A stretch of DNA of 64,000 nt from UBA1181 sp045617845 (GTDB lineage Bacteria > Bacteroidota > Bacteroidia > Bacteroidales > Paludibacteraceae): NCBI GenBank assembly GCA_045617845.1, contig JAZLJL010000101.1:1-64000 (forward strand). The letters run 5' to 3'. This document shows positions 16,213 through 26,091 of this stretch, in pieces. The position numbers were made by a program, and so were the translations under genes. The notes beneath the pieces are model-generated. The model was not told where the DNA came from. It did no database searches and saw only the letters and a program-made list of their open reading frames with translations. Position 1 is the stretch's first letter. Each line of letters begins with the position of its first letter.

Positions 16213-16668
16213 TTATTCCATCAATTCAGTGTTCCAGTTGGTCTCCTGAATCTGGTTGTCGACTAAACGCAACTCTTTGCTGAGCGCATCCACTTTCTTC
16301 TGAAAGTCGCTGACGTTCACCGTACTGAAGATTTTGATTTCCGTGCGGCTCGCCCTGCTGGAAAGGCAACTGGCGCTATTCAGGAAAGATCGGTACTTCT
16401 CGATTCTGAGCGTCAGGCAATCACGCTTGGCTATCAGGTCGGTGAGCGTGTTTCCGCCAATTTTGGTAGAGCAATTGGTCAGATTCACTTTGGAGATAAT
16501 CCACTCCAAACGGTCTATCGACGCATCCAATTCACTCAGCAAAGCCTGCGGCTCCTCCGCCGGTTTCTCGCCCTCCTGCACGGTGGCGTTATTGTTCAGC
16601 CTACTTTGCAACTGCTGTATTCTACGGTTCAAATCTGAACGTTCCTGTAATGCTTCCGCTAGTTTCAT
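16213..16668 (-). CDS. DIP1984-family protein
   Basis: A 151-aa, charged, largely helical protein. The start MKLAEALQERSDLNRRIQQLQSRL and the middle VNLTNCSTKIGGNTLTDLIAKRD fit the DIP1984 (septicolysin-like, DUF6847) family, found scattered in many bacteria and of unknown function. A long antiparallel coiled coil is expected. The gene stands alone between repeat-rich gaps, and its sporadic distribution suggests transfer. Confidence 0.7.
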   Translation of the reverse strand: MKLAEALQERSDLNRRIQQLQSRLNNNATVQEGEKPAEEPQALLSELDASIDRLEWIISKVNLTNCSTKIGGNTLTDLIAKRDCLTLRIEKYRSFLNSASCLSSRASRTEIKIFSTVNVSDFQKKVDALSKELRLVDNQIQETNWNTELME

Positions 16669-16748
16669 GATAATTATTATTTGAATATTACAAATATATA
16701 AAAATCACCAACAACAAACACATGGGAACGGGGCGATGAGAAAAAAAG

Positions 16749-16774
16749 AAGAGACGTTGCGCGCAACGTCTCTT
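16749..16774. repeat. Perfect 26-bp palindrome
   Basis: AAGAGACGTTGCG followed immediately by its exact reverse complement. It lies 29 bases after the ileS stop and could serve as a terminator stem, but it also matches the repeat at 15705, so it is more likely an interspersed palindrome. Confidence 0.6.
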
Positions 16775-16802
16775 CAATGGACCTATTATAAAGCGTTATA
16801 AA

Positions 16803-19800
16803 TTACGCCTTCTTCACCTCGATATTCACCTTGAAATCGTCGAAGTCCAACTCGGTAGCGTTAGCCACCTTGTCGACCAACGTGATGCTATTGGCAAGCA
16901 CCTGCGAAGAGATATACTCTTTGAAGGCCTCCACCGCGGCGTTCACATTCTCAGACTTTTCAATCTCGATCAAAATCTTATCAGTGATCTCGAATCCGCT
17001 AGACTTACGGATGTTCTGGATACGATTGATGAACTCACGAGCGATACCCTCCTTCTGCAACTCAGGCGTGATGGTCACGTCGAGCGCGATGGTGATGGTT
17101 CCGTTGTTAGCGACCAACCAGCCAGGAATATCCTCGGAAAGAATTTCGACATCCGCCTTGTCCACGATGACGCAAACACCATCGCAGCAAATCTCGAAGC
17201 TACCGTTCTTCTCCAACTTGGCGATCTCCTCCTGTGGCAATGTTTGCAATTGAGCGGCCACCGTCTTCATGCTCTTACCGCACTTAGGACCGAGTTTCTT
17301 GAAGTCAGGCTTGATTTTCTTCACCAAGATACCAGCCGAATCGTCCACGAAGTTAATCTCCTTGACGTTCACCTCGCTCATAATCAAATCCTTAACAGCC
17401 TCAACGTTCTCCTGCTCATGCTCCGCAAGGATTGGCACCATGATTTGCTTCAACGGTTGACGCACCTTGATGTTCTCCTTCTTACGAAGCGACAAGGTCA
17501 TGGAAGAGATATCCTGAGCCAACTGCATACGCTCCTCCAAAGTCTTGTTGATCAAGCTCTCGTCGCACTTAGGGAAGTCCGCCAAGTGGACAGACTCGCT
17601 CTTGTCGCAACCGGTAGCGTTGTTCAAGTCCATGAACAACTGGTCGGCATAGAACGGAGAGATAGGCGCCATCAAACGGGCGATGGTATCCAAGCAAGTG
17701 TAAAGTGTCTGGTAAGCCGCCAACTTATCCTCCGTGAGGGTTCCGCCCCAGAAGCGTTTACGGTTCAAACGCACATACCAGTTACTCAAGTGGTCATTCA
17801 CGAAATTAGAGATCGCGCGACCGGCCTTAGTAGGCTCGTAGTCGTTGTAGCTCTCATCCACCTCCTTGATCAAAGAGTTCAAGAGGGAGATGATCCAACG
17901 GTCGATCTCAGGACGCTTCTCCATAGGAACCTGAGGTTGGCTATTGGTGAAGTTGTCCACGTTCGCATACAATGCGAAGAATGAGTAAGTATTATAAAGT
18001 GTACCGAAGAATTTACGACGAACTTCCTCGATACCTTCCGTATCAAATTTCAAGTTATCCCAAGGAGAAGCGTTGGTGATCATGTACCAACGAAGCGGGT
18101 CGGAACCATACTTCTCGATGGCGCCGAACGGATCCACAGCGTTGCCCAAACGTTTGGACATCTTGTTGCCGTTCTTATCGAGCACCAAACCATTAGAGAT
18201 GACCGCCTTGAAAGCGACGCTATCCTTGATCATGGTAGAGATGGCGTGCAAAGTGAAGAACCATCCACGAGTTTGGTCCACACCCTCGGCGATGAAGTCC
18301 GCAGGGTAGAACTCGCCATTATCGACCACCTCCTTGTTCTCGAACGGATAGTGTTGCTGAGCGAAAGGCATCGCGCCGGAATCGAACCACACGTCGATCA
18401 AGTCAGCCTCACGCTTCATCGGCTTACCGCTATCGGAAACCAAGATGATGCTATCGATATAAGGACGATGGAGGTCGATGTTCTTAGGATCGTAGTTCTC
18501 CTTCGAGTAATCGCCCACCTTGAAATTCTTCCAAGGATTCTCCTTCATGAAGCCAGCCTTAACAGACTTTTCGATTTCCTCGAACAACTCGGCGATAGAG
18601 CCGATGCACTTCTCCTCAGTGCCCTCTTCCGTACGCCAGATAGGCAACGGAGTACCCCAGTAACGGGAGCGGGAGAGGTTCCAGTCGTTCAAGTTCTCCA
18701 ACCACTTGCCGAAACGGCCCGTACCGGTCGATTCAGGCTTCCATTGGATGGTCTTATTAAGTTCCATCATCCTCTCGCGAGCCTTGGTAGACTTGATGAA
18801 CCAGCTATCCAACGGATAGTACAGCACCGGCTTGTCCGTACGCCAGCAGTGAGGATAGTTATGGACATGCTTTTCAATTTTGAAGGCTTGGTTGTTCACC
18901 TTCATATCCATACAGATGGAGATGTCAAGCGTCTCGTCTTTGTCAGTCAAGTTAGGGTCATAAGCGTTCTTCACGAAACGGCCTTCGAACTTCTTGTAAG
19001 CCTCCACGTTGATGTGTGACTTCACATAGTCAGGATCCAAATCGGAGAGCAAGTAGAACTTACCGGTCAAGTCGACGGAAGGACGGAGGTTTCCGAACTT
19101 ATCCACCAATTGGAGCGGCGGAATACCCGCAGCCTTAGCCACCTTGGCGTCGTCCGCACCGAACGTAGGAGCGATATGCACGATACCGGTACCATCCTCC
19201 GTAGTGACATAGTCACCCGGGATGACACGGAAAGCCTGATCAGCGTTCTCAGGTGTGATCCAGTTCATGAGCTGCTCATACTTCATGCCAACGAGGTCGG
19301 TACCCTTATATTCGGCGATCACCTTGAACGGAATAAGTTTATCCCCCTCCTTATAATCCTCCAAAGCCAACTCAGCGGCTTTAGGGTTGAAGTGGGCGTT
19401 CACCAAATCCTTAGCGACGACATAAGTGGCAGGTTGACCCGTATAAGGGTTGTAAGACTGCACAGCCACATATTGGATGTTAGGTCCGACGCAAAGCGCG
19501 GTATTAGAAGAGAGCGTCCAAGGCGTAGTGGTCCAAGCGAGGAAGTAAGGCGTACCGAACTTCGTCATCTCAGGCTTAGGATCCAACATCTTGAATTGGG
19601 CCACCACGGTCGTATCCTTCACGTCGCGGTAGCAACCAGGCTGGTTCAACTCGTGCGAGCTCAGACCAGTACCAGCCGCAGGCGAGTAAGGTTGGATCGT
19701 GTAACCCTTATAGAGATAACCCTTCTTGTAGAGTTCCTTCAAGAGGTACCAAAGGGTCTCGATATATTTGTTGTCATACGTGATGTAAGGGTTTTCGAGG

Positions 19801-20234
19801 TCCACCCAATACCCCATCTTCTTCGTGAGGTCGGTCCACTCTTTGGTAAACTTCATCACATTGGTACGGCAAGCCTTATTGTAGTCATCCACGGAAATCT
19901 TCTTTCCGATATCCTCCTTTGTGATGCCCAATTCCTTCTCGACACCCAATTCCACTGGGAGTCCGTGGGTATCCCAACCAGCCTTACGCTTCACATGGAA
20001 GCCCTTCATCGTCTTATAACGGCAGAAAATATCCTTAATGGAACGGGCCATCACGTGATGTATACCCGGCATACCGTTAGCGGACGGCGGGCCCTCGAAA
20101 AAGACAAAGGAAGGAGCGCCCTCCCTTATTTTGATACTCTTGTGAAACAAATCTTTCTCTTCCCATTGTTTCAAGACCTCCTTGTTGATGTCAGAGAGGT
20201 TGAAATTGGAATGTTCTGCGAATTTCTTAGCCAT
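16803..20234 (-). CDS. ileS: Isoleucyl-tRNA synthetase
   Basis: A 1143-aa class I synthetase that charges tRNA-Ile. N-terminal GPPSANGMPGIHH is the HIGH-type ATP site, and GNKMSKRLGN near residue 690 is the KMSKS loop. The editing domain lies between, with the conserved WTTTPWTLSSNTAL. The length and the start sequence fit the eukaryote-like IleS2 class common in Bacteroidota, which is intrinsically less sensitive to mupirocin; that is family knowledge, not shown here. Start at 20234, 30 bases after the queA stop, so it is probably the last gene of the ftsX-to-ileS run. Confidence 0.97.
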   Translation of the reverse strand: MAKKFAEHSNFNLSDINKEVLKQWEEKDLFHKSIKIREGAPSFVFFEGPPSANGMPGIHHVMARSIKDIFCRYKTMKGFHVKRKAGWDTHGLPVELGVEKELGITKEDIGKKISVDDYNKACRTNVMKFTKEWTDLTKKMGYWVDLENPYITYDNKYIETLWYLLKELYKKGYLYKGYTIQPYSPAAGTGLSSHELNQPGCYRDVKDTTVVAQFKMLDPKPEMTKFGTPYFLAWTTTPWTLSSNTALCVGPNIQYVAVQSYNPYTGQPATYVVAKDLVNAHFNPKAAELALEDYKEGDKLIPFKVIAEYKGTDLVGMKYEQLMNWITPENADQAFRVIPGDYVTTEDGTGIVHIAPTFGADDAKVAKAAGIPPLQLVDKFGNLRPSVDLTGKFYLLSDLDPDYVKSHINVEAYKKFEGRFVKNAYDPNLTDKDETLDISICMDMKVNNQAFKIEKHVHNYPHCWRTDKPVLYYPLDSWFIKSTKARERMMELNKTIQWKPESTGTGRFGKWLENLNDWNLSRSRYWGTPLPIWRTEEGTEEKCIGSIAELFEEIEKSVKAGFMKENPWKNFKVGDYSKENYDPKNIDLHRPYIDSIILVSDSGKPMKREADLIDVWFDSGAMPFAQQHYPFENKEVVDNGEFYPADFIAEGVDQTRGWFFTLHAISTMIKDSVAFKAVISNGLVLDKNGNKMSKRLGNAVDPFGAIEKYGSDPLRWYMITNASPWDNLKFDTEGIEEVRRKFFGTLYNTYSFFALYANVDNFTNSQPQVPMEKRPEIDRWIISLLNSLIKEVDESYNDYEPTKAGRAISNFVNDHLSNWYVRLNRKRFWGGTLTEDKLAAYQTLYTCLDTIARLMAPISPFYADQLFMDLNNATGCDKSESVHLADFPKCDESLINKTLEERMQLAQDISSMTLSLRKKENIKVRQPLKQIMVPILAEHEQENVEAVKDLIMSEVNVKEINFVDDSAGILVKKIKPDFKKLGPKCGKSMKTVAAQLQTLPQEEIAKLEKNGSFEICCDGVCVIVDKADVEILSEDIPGWLVANNGTITIALDVTITPELQKEGIAREFINRIQNIRKSSGFEITDKILIEIEKSENVNAAVEAFKEYISSQVLANSITLVDKVANATELDFDDFKVNIEVKKA

Positions 20235-20264
20235 CTTTATGTTACTTCAAATAAATTCTAATAA

Positions 20265-21314
20265 TTAGAGGATCAACATCGCGTCGCCATAAGGGCCGAA
20301 CTTGTACCCCTCCTTCAAAGCTGCGTCATAAGCGTTCATGACGCAATCGTAATCACCGAAAGCACACACCATCATCAAGAAAGTGGAATAAGGCATATGG
20401 AAGTTGGTGATCAAACGGTCAGACACAGTAAAATTATACGGAGGGAAGATAAACTTGTTGGTCCATCCCTCGAAAGGCTTGATCAATCCATCAGTTCCGA
20501 CGCTGCTCTCCACGGCACGAAGGACGGTGGTACCCACAGCGCAGATATGTTGTTTGGCCTCATGCGCCCTATTCACGATTTTAGTGCACTCGTCAGTGAT
20601 GTACATCTCTTCGGAATCCATCTTATGTTTAGTCAAATCCTCCACGTCGATCTCGCGGAAATTGCCCAAACCGGCATGCAAAGTCAAGTAAGCGAAATCG
20701 CACCCCTTGATTTCCAATCTCTTCATCAGCTCGCGGCTAAAGTGCATACCAGCGAAAGGAGCGACGACAGCGCCCTCGTTCTTTGCGAAAATAGTCTGAT
20801 AACGGTCCGCGTCAGCCTCCTCGACAGGACGGTTGATGAACTTCGGCAACGGCGTCTCGCCCAACTTGTACAAAGTATCGCGGAACTCCTCATAAGAACC
20901 TTCGTAAAGGAATCTGAGGGTACGTCCACGGGATGTGGTATTATCGATCACCTCAGCCACCAACGATTCGTCCTCTCCGAAATAGAGTTTGTTACCGATA
21001 CGGATCTTGCGGGCAGGGTCCACGAGGACATCCCAGAACTTAAGTTCATGATTCAACTCACGAAGCAAAAAAACTTCGATTTTCGCACCATTTTTCTCTT
21101 TGATACCATAAAGGCGGGCAGGGAATACCTTTGTGTCATTGAAGATGAACACATCCTTGTCATCGAAATATTGAAGGATATCCTTGAAAACCTTGTGTTC
21201 AATTTCGCCCGTTTTACGGTTGAGTACCAATAATCTAGCCTCATCCCTGTTCGCCGCAGGGTAGAGCGCCACTTGCTCTTCTGGCAAGTTGAATTTAAAT
21301 TTTGATAATTTCAT
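20265..21314 (-). CDS. queA: S-adenosylmethionine:tRNA ribosyltransferase-isomerase
   Basis: A 349-aa enzyme that converts preQ1 in tRNA to epoxyqueuosine. Family landmarks: MKLSKFKFNLPEEQVALYPA, FNDTKVFPARL, EGAVVAPFAGMHFS, VGTTVLRAVES, ITNFHMPYSTFLMMV. Its ATG overlaps the truB stop (ATGA, 21311-21314), so the two are translationally coupled. A second, longer QueA-like protein is encoded at 44991-46211; this copy is the canonical-length one in the tRNA-modification operon. Confidence 0.95.
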   Translation of the reverse strand: MKLSKFKFNLPEEQVALYPAANRDEARLLVLNRKTGEIEHKVFKDILQYFDDKDVFIFNDTKVFPARLYGIKEKNGAKIEVFLLRELNHELKFWDVLVDPARKIRIGNKLYFGEDESLVAEVIDNTTSRGRTLRFLYEGSYEEFRDTLYKLGETPLPKFINRPVEEADADRYQTIFAKNEGAVVAPFAGMHFSRELMKRLEIKGCDFAYLTLHAGLGNFREIDVEDLTKHKMDSEEMYITDECTKIVNRAHEAKQHICAVGTTVLRAVESSVGTDGLIKPFEGWTNKFIFPPYNFTVSDRLITNFHMPYSTFLMMVCAFGDYDCVMNAYDAALKEGYKFGPYGDAMLIL

Positions 21315-22018
21315 GCTATATCGGAATTTATCTGTTCTTGTTCATTCATAATAGTTTGGAACTGTTCGATGGAAAGGCAATCCTCCACACGGATATCACC
21401 AATCCTAGTACGCCTCAACGCCGTGAGATGCGCGCCACTTTCGAGCGCCAAACCGATGTCTCGGGCCAAAGCCCTTATATAAGTTCCCTTGCTGCAGACC
21501 ACACGGATGGTGATTTCCGGCAAGTTACAATCCAAAAGTTCAATTTCATCGATGACAAGCAATTTAGGTTTCAGCTCCACATCCGCGCCCTTCCGGGCGT
21601 AGTCGTAGGCACGTTTGCCGTTCACCTTCACGGCGGAATAGGCAGGCGGGATCTGCTGGATTTCGCCGATGAAACGTTTCAGGGTCTCCACCACCATTTC
21701 ACGTGAAATATGCTCCGTCGGATAGACAGCGTCAATCTCCTGCTCCAAATCGAAGGAAGGCGTCGTCGCACCGAGTCTCAAAGTGGCCACATACTCCTTG
21801 GTCTTGTACTGAAGTTCCTCGATACGCTTGGTGGCCTTGCCCGTACAAACGATCAAGACGCCCGTAGCCAAGGGGTCCAACGTCCCCGCATGACCGATTT
21901 TGAACTTCTTCACGTTCAACTGCCGCTTAATGAGGTAACGCACCTTATTGACCAAATCGAAGGATGTCCACGTCAACGGTTTATCAAAACACAATATCTC
22001 GCCGTCAATGAAATTCAT
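21311..22018 (-). CDS. truB: tRNA pseudouridine-55 synthase
   Basis: A 235-aa enzyme that makes pseudouridine 55 in the T-loop of tRNAs. GHAGTLDPLATGVLIV carries the catalytic aspartate, and RRTRIGDIRVEDCLS is the usual C-terminal motif. Lies 4 bases after uppP and overlaps queA by 4 bases. Confidence 0.96.
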   Translation of the reverse strand: MNFIDGEILCFDKPLTWTSFDLVNKVRYLIKRQLNVKKFKIGHAGTLDPLATGVLIVCTGKATKRIEELQYKTKEYVATLRLGATTPSFDLEQEIDAVYPTEHISREMVVETLKRFIGEIQQIPPAYSAVKVNGKRAYDYARKGADVELKPKLLVIDEIELLDCNLPEITIRVVCSKGTYIRALARDIGLALESGAHLTALRRTRIGDIRVEDCLSIEQFQTIMNEQEQINSDIA

Positions 22019-22022
22019 TCCC

Positions 22023-22862
22023 TTAAGCTAAAAATGAATACGCCAAACAACCAGCGCCGACCAAGGCACAATAGATGGCGAAATAGATGAGCTTCATTCT
22101 CTTCACAAGGGCAATCATCCACTTGCATGCGAAACAACCGCTGACAAAAGCCGCCAAGAAACCGACGATCAGCGGAAGTGTGCCAATCGGCTGGTCAATG
22201 CCATGTTCCGCCAAATATTCGGCAGACGGAGAAACGATATGCTTAAAGTCGAGCAACGCCTCACCCAAAATCGGAGGGATCACCATCAGGAACGAGAACT
22301 GAGCAAGTTTCTCCTTCTTGTTTCCCAACAACAAACCAGTCGCGATCGTGGAACCCGAACGGGACAAACCCGGCAACACGGCTACAGCCTGCGCAACACC
22401 TATGATGAACGCATGGAGCGGAGACAAAGTCTCCTTCGGCTGAGGTTTAAGGAAATGGGTCAAAGAAAGCAAAATGGCAGTCACCAAAAGGCAACAACCC
22501 ACCACCGGAAGAATTTCATCCGCATACAAAGCCTCTATGGTATCCTTGAAGCAAAGGCCGACAATACCGACAGGAATCATGGAAACGAGGATGTTGAGCG
22601 CATACTTCTGCTCATCATTCATCTTTCCACCCTGGAGAGGTTTGAACAAACCTTTGAAAATCCAAGCCACCTCTTTCCACAAGATGCACAAAGTAGCACA
22701 TACGGTAGCGACATGCACCACGATATCGAAAGTCAATCCACCCGCTTCCGCACCTTCGCCAAGCAACACTTTACCAATCTCCAGATGTCCGCTTGATGAA
22801 ACCGGAAGATACTCGGTCAAACCTTGAACCAGACCGAGAATTAACGCCTGTAACCAATCCAT
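22023..22862 (-). CDS. uppP: Undecaprenyl-diphosphatase (BacA/UppP)
   Basis: A 279-aa membrane enzyme with about eight hydrophobic segments that recycles undecaprenyl pyrophosphate for cell-wall synthesis. Both signature sites are present: LPVSSSGHLEIG (residues 20-31) and LPGLSRSGSTIATG (about 164-177). Located between DUF3098 and truB in the conserved Bacteroidales order. Confidence 0.96.
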   Translation of the reverse strand: MDWLQALILGLVQGLTEYLPVSSSGHLEIGKVLLGEGAEAGGLTFDIVVHVATVCATLCILWKEVAWIFKGLFKPLQGGKMNDEQKYALNILVSMIPVGIVGLCFKDTIEALYADEILPVVGCCLLVTAILLSLTHFLKPQPKETLSPLHAFIIGVAQAVAVLPGLSRSGSTIATGLLLGNKKEKLAQFSFLMVIPPILGEALLDFKHIVSPSAEYLAEHGIDQPIGTLPLIVGFLAAFVSGCFACKWMIALVKRMKLIYFAIYCALVGAGCLAYSFLA

Positions 22863-22923
22863 TATTTGATTCTCTTATATATTTATACTATCTATCGTTT
22901 GACAAACGTTTTAAATGACGGAA

Positions 22924-23187
22924 TCACTCCTCGGTTGAGGAGATTTTCTCATCCGCTTGGGGTTTACGGATCCACAAGATGGCGAATATTTCAAAAAAGA
23001 AACCTATCACAACAATGATCGGAGCGACCGTGATCCTCATCGGACTAAAGATTTCAGGATTATAAGAAACCCCATCAGTACTACCACCACCAATCATGCA
23101 AATAAAACCTATAAGAATGATGACAAATCCAATCGCAAGAAGGATGAAATTATCCTTAGAAATCGCGTAATTTTCCTTATTAACCAT
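22924..23187 (-). CDS. DUF3098 small membrane protein
   Basis: An 87-aa protein with two hydrophobic segments (FILLAIGFVIILIGFICMIGG; ITVAPIIVVIGFFFEIFAILW) and charged ends. This composition and its place between ftsX and uppP are characteristic of DUF3098, a Bacteroidota-specific family. Its role is unknown; the context suggests a link to division or envelope synthesis. Confidence 0.85.
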   Translation of the reverse strand: MVNKENYAISKDNFILLAIGFVIILIGFICMIGGGSTDGVSYNPEIFSPMRITVAPIIVVIGFFFEIFAILWIRKPQADEKISSTEE

Positions 23188-23216
23188 TTTATCTATTAAC
23201 TATTAATTATTTACAA

Positions 23217-24092
23217 TTAAATATAATACAAATCATCCACCTGGTGCTTCAGATACTTGCTCACCGCGCGATGGGTAGCCACACAAGTAATCGAGATGCT
23301 GAAGATGAAGATGCTACCCAAAACGACGACATAGAGCATCGGATCGCTTGTCATCCCCTCTAAGCTCGGCGGCAAATCATCCTTCAGGAAATACCCCAGA
23401 CCCATCAAATAGATGGTCGCCAACACAAAGGCCACCAGAGCGATAAGAACACTCTCCAACAGATACGGCCTACGCACGAAACTCTTCGTCGCACCGACCA
23501 ACGTCATCGTATGGATTAAGAAACGATCCGAATGGATCAACAATTGTATCGTGTTGCTAATCAGAACATAAGAAATCAGCAGAAGGACAGCCGCCGTACA
23601 AATCAGCACGGACGCCAATTTCTGGATGTTATTGCCGATTCGGTCCACCATGCTCTCCTGATAGTCCACATTCTCCACACAACTGAAAAGCTGTATGGCC
23701 TCAGCGATCGGAACGATGCTATCATTATTCGCATAAGCAGCGTTCATCTTCACCTCGAACATATCCAAAATACGGTTGATATCCTTGTAATCCTCAGGAT
23801 CCTCCCCTATCTCCTCACAAAGTTCACGGATTGCAGTCTCCTTATCGATGAATTTCACCTTCTTGGCATATGGCTGGTCCGCCAAAAAGGCCTCCAAGTT
23901 CTTACGCACCTCCACATCGGTGTTCTCCTTGATGAAAACCGTCAACGACACATTCTCTAAAACGTAGGTAGTCAACGTTTTAGACATAAAACCGACAAAT
24001 ATGATACAACCTAAAAGGAAAAGAACGATCGAAATACTGATCGCCGAAGTCAACTTCGAATTAAAGAATCTATGTTTCGCTTTTTTTTTCAT
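23217..24092 (-). CDS. ftsX: Cell-division ABC permease FtsX
   Basis: A 291-aa protein with a cytoplasmic N-terminus, one membrane segment (about 15-37), a large extracytoplasmic loop (40-165) and three further membrane segments, the FtsX/MacB topology. With FtsE, not in this window, it activates peptidoglycan hydrolases during division. The RRPYLLESVLIAL segment near the third helix is typical. First gene of the run toward ileS. Confidence 0.92.
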   Translation of the reverse strand: MKKKAKHRFFNSKLTSAISISIVLFLLGCIIFVGFMSKTLTTYVLENVSLTVFIKENTDVEVRKNLEAFLADQPYAKKVKFIDKETAIRELCEEIGEDPEDYKDINRILDMFEVKMNAAYANNDSIVPIAEAIQLFSCVENVDYQESMVDRIGNNIQKLASVLICTAAVLLLISYVLISNTIQLLIHSDRFLIHTMTLVGATKSFVRRPYLLESVLIALVAFVLATIYLMGLGYFLKDDLPPSLEGMTSDPMLYVVVLGSIFIFSISITCVATHRAVSKYLKHQVDDLYYI

Positions 24093-24197
24093 CAGATACT
24101 ATACACCCAAATTTTCCGCAAAAAAAGCAACTATTATACTCTTTTGGAAATTTAAAAGGTTAAAGAATGTTAAGGTGATGGAGATTGGGTGCAATAT

Positions 24198-24225
24198 GCC
24201 TTCCAATCGGCATTGATTAGAAGGC
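24198..24225 (-). terminator. Hairpin after coaD
   Basis: GCCTTC-x-AATC and GATT-x-GAAGGC form a stem just beyond the coaD stop. No T run follows, so it may be only a 3'-end structure. Confidence 0.3.
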
Positions 24226-24235
24226 ACAATGACGA

Positions 24236-24700
24236 TTATTTCAAATCATCCAACGATACATTCGGCGGGAGAAACTCCTTGATGTCTTTCCCGTAACGAA
24301 TCAAGTCACGGACAACCGTCGAGCTGACGAAAGAGTGTTGAGGTTCGGTAAAGAGAAGGACCGTATCGATTCCGGAAAGCCTTCTATTGGCATCGGCAAT
24401 CGTCTTTTCATACTCGAAGTCTTGGATGGAACGTATGCCCCTCAAGATAATGTCGGCCTTCACCTCCATGGCGAAATCGACAGTAAGGGAATCATAACAT
24501 CTCGCCTTCACACGTGGCTCGTCACAAAAAGCCTTCGTGATGACCCGCATACGCTGGTCGACGGAGAAAAGGCTCTTCTTCGCCTCGTTCACACCGATGG
24601 CGACCACCACCTCATCCACAAAATTTAACGCACGTTTCACAACAGAATAATGCCCGATGGTAAAAGGGTCAAAACTGCCTGGAAATATAGCTACTTTCAT
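24236..24700 (-). CDS. coaD: Phosphopantetheine adenylyltransferase
   Basis: A 154-aa enzyme for the penultimate step of coenzyme A synthesis. The ATG at 24700 is chosen because MKVAIFPGSFDPFTIGH starts the family's Rossmann domain; an upstream in-frame start at 24733 would add unrelated residues. GSFDPFTIGH is the (H/T)xGH nucleotidyltransferase site, and SFVSSTVVRDL is the C-terminal ISSTxVR motif. A TACCTTCG box lies just upstream. Confidence 0.95.
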   Translation of the reverse strand: MKVAIFPGSFDPFTIGHYSVVKRALNFVDEVVVAIGVNEAKKSLFSVDQRMRVITKAFCDEPRVKARCYDSLTVDFAMEVKADIILRGIRSIQDFEYEKTIADANRRLSGIDTVLLFTEPQHSFVSSTVVRDLIRYGKDIKEFLPPNVSLDDLK

Positions 24701-24776
24701 TGTATTCCGTTTAAAATCTGCGCGAAGGTACAAATAATTTAAAGTAAAGACAAGGCATACCTTTCCCTAACCTTCC

Positions 24777-25901
24777 TTACACCCACATCAACGCCTCCAT
24801 GATTTCGTCGGACAGGAAAAGGCCCTTCTCGGTCAGTCGGATATGGCCCTCTTCGACCACGGCTGAACCATCCCCGACAAAAGGCTTCGTCTGTTCCAGG
24901 CAATAAGAGGCATAAGGCTCCCCGAAGCGGCCGCGCAACTTTTCCAGGCTCATGCCCGCGATTGTACGCAACGACGTGATGACGAAATCGTTGTACGAAG
25001 AGGCGGTGTCAAGTATCTCGTTCTCGTAATAGATTTCCCCCATTTGGATAGCGGCGATATAACGGCGGGTATCCGCGATGTTCCATCTGCGGTCTTTCCC
25101 GTCGAACGAATGTGCGGAAGGCCCGACACCCAAATAAGGCGTTCCGTCCCAATAGGAAGAGTTGTGTCTCGCATGCATTCCCGGCTTGGCGAAATTGGAG
25201 ATCTCGTATTGCAAGATACCCGCCCCGTTCAGTTGGCGGCGCAAAGTATGGAACATCTCCACGCTCAAATCCTCGTCCGCCTCCCGCACCTCGCCTTTTT
25301 GCAACATGCGATAAATTTTCGTTCCCTCCTCATAGGTAAGATGGTAGGCGGAGACATGGGGCACATCCAAGGCAATCGCCTGCTCGATGTTATCCTGCCA
25401 GGCCTCCAAGGTCTGGTTAGGCAAACCATAGATAAGGTCTATGCTCATATTGGAGAAGCCAGCGGATTGGCAGAGACGCACCGCCCGCTTCGCCTCCTCC
25501 GCCGTGTGCCGACGGTTGAGCAAGCGCAAGTCGCCGTCATGGAAACTCTGGATACCCAAGCTCAGACGATTGACGGGCAACGCGCGAAGTGATCGGACGA
25601 AGCTCTCGCAGAGGTCATCCGGATTCGCCTCCAAGGTCACCTCCTCGAAATCACAGGGGTAGTTTTCGAAGACGGTGGCAAAAATGGCGGACAGCTCGTC
25701 CACTCGAAGCAACGAAGGCGTACCGCCACCGAAATAGAGCGTTTTGACCGTTTCGCCATGCAAATAATCCTTGCGCTCGCGCAGTTCCCGACAAATGGAG
25801 CTAACCAACTCCGAACGGTTGCCGTCGTAGGTGGACGAATAGAAATCGCAGTAGACACAACGATTCTTGCACAAAGGAATATGGATATAAATGCCTGCCA
25901 T
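24777..25901 (-). CDS. hemW: Radical SAM heme chaperone HemW
   Basis: A 374-aa protein. The ATG at 25901 gives the family's usual start MAGIYIHIPLCKNRCVYCDFYS, with the CxxxCxxC cluster triad plus the extra CDF cysteine. YFGGGTPSLL, SLGIQSF and DLIYGLPNQT follow in order. It lacks the NPxxY/N-terminal residues of a true HemN, so it is read as HemW, which inserts heme into respiratory enzymes. 76 bases upstream of coaD, same strand. Confidence 0.92.
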   Translation of the reverse strand: MAGIYIHIPLCKNRCVYCDFYSSTYDGNRSELVSSICRELRERKDYLHGETVKTLYFGGGTPSLLRVDELSAIFATVFENYPCDFEEVTLEANPDDLCESFVRSLRALPVNRLSLGIQSFHDGDLRLLNRRHTAEEAKRAVRLCQSAGFSNMSIDLIYGLPNQTLEAWQDNIEQAIALDVPHVSAYHLTYEEGTKIYRMLQKGEVREADEDLSVEMFHTLRRQLNGAGILQYEISNFAKPGMHARHNSSYWDGTPYLGVGPSAHSFDGKDRRWNIADTRRYIAAIQMGEIYYENEILDTASSYNDFVITSLRTIAGMSLEKLRGRFGEPYASYCLEQTKPFVGDGSAVVEEGHIRLTEKGLFLSDEIMEALMWV

Positions 25902-26026
25902 GGCGCGAAGGTAATTTTGAAATATGAAAAATGAGCCATAATAGCACACCGATTTTTAGGAACGGGACACATTTCCTACAGGAGGCTATCTTTGATAATC
26001 CAACCCGACAAATCCGCACGACATTA

Positions 26027-26057
26027 TTTGTGTTATAAATACATTGTATTATCTTTG
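26027..26057 (+). promoter_or_regulatory. Promoter for yraN-sufS-sufE
   Basis: TTTG (26027-26030), a 19-base spacer and TATCTTTG (26050-26057): a full match to the Bacteroidales sigma consensus, 35 bases before the yraN start. Confidence 0.75.
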
Positions 26058-26091
26058 CAAAAACAATCAAAAAATTTAACCTGTTGGAATT

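Noticed and set aside
18246..20261. Long plus-strand open frames opposite ileS
   Set aside because: Shadows of a well-conserved gene; no recognisable protein features.
16803..20264. T-box leader for ileS
   Set aside because: Only 30 bases separate it from queA, and T-boxes are not expected in this phylum.
24198..24225. Riboswitch upstream of ftsX
   Set aside because: Only a single simple hairpin is present, better explained as the 3' end of coaD.
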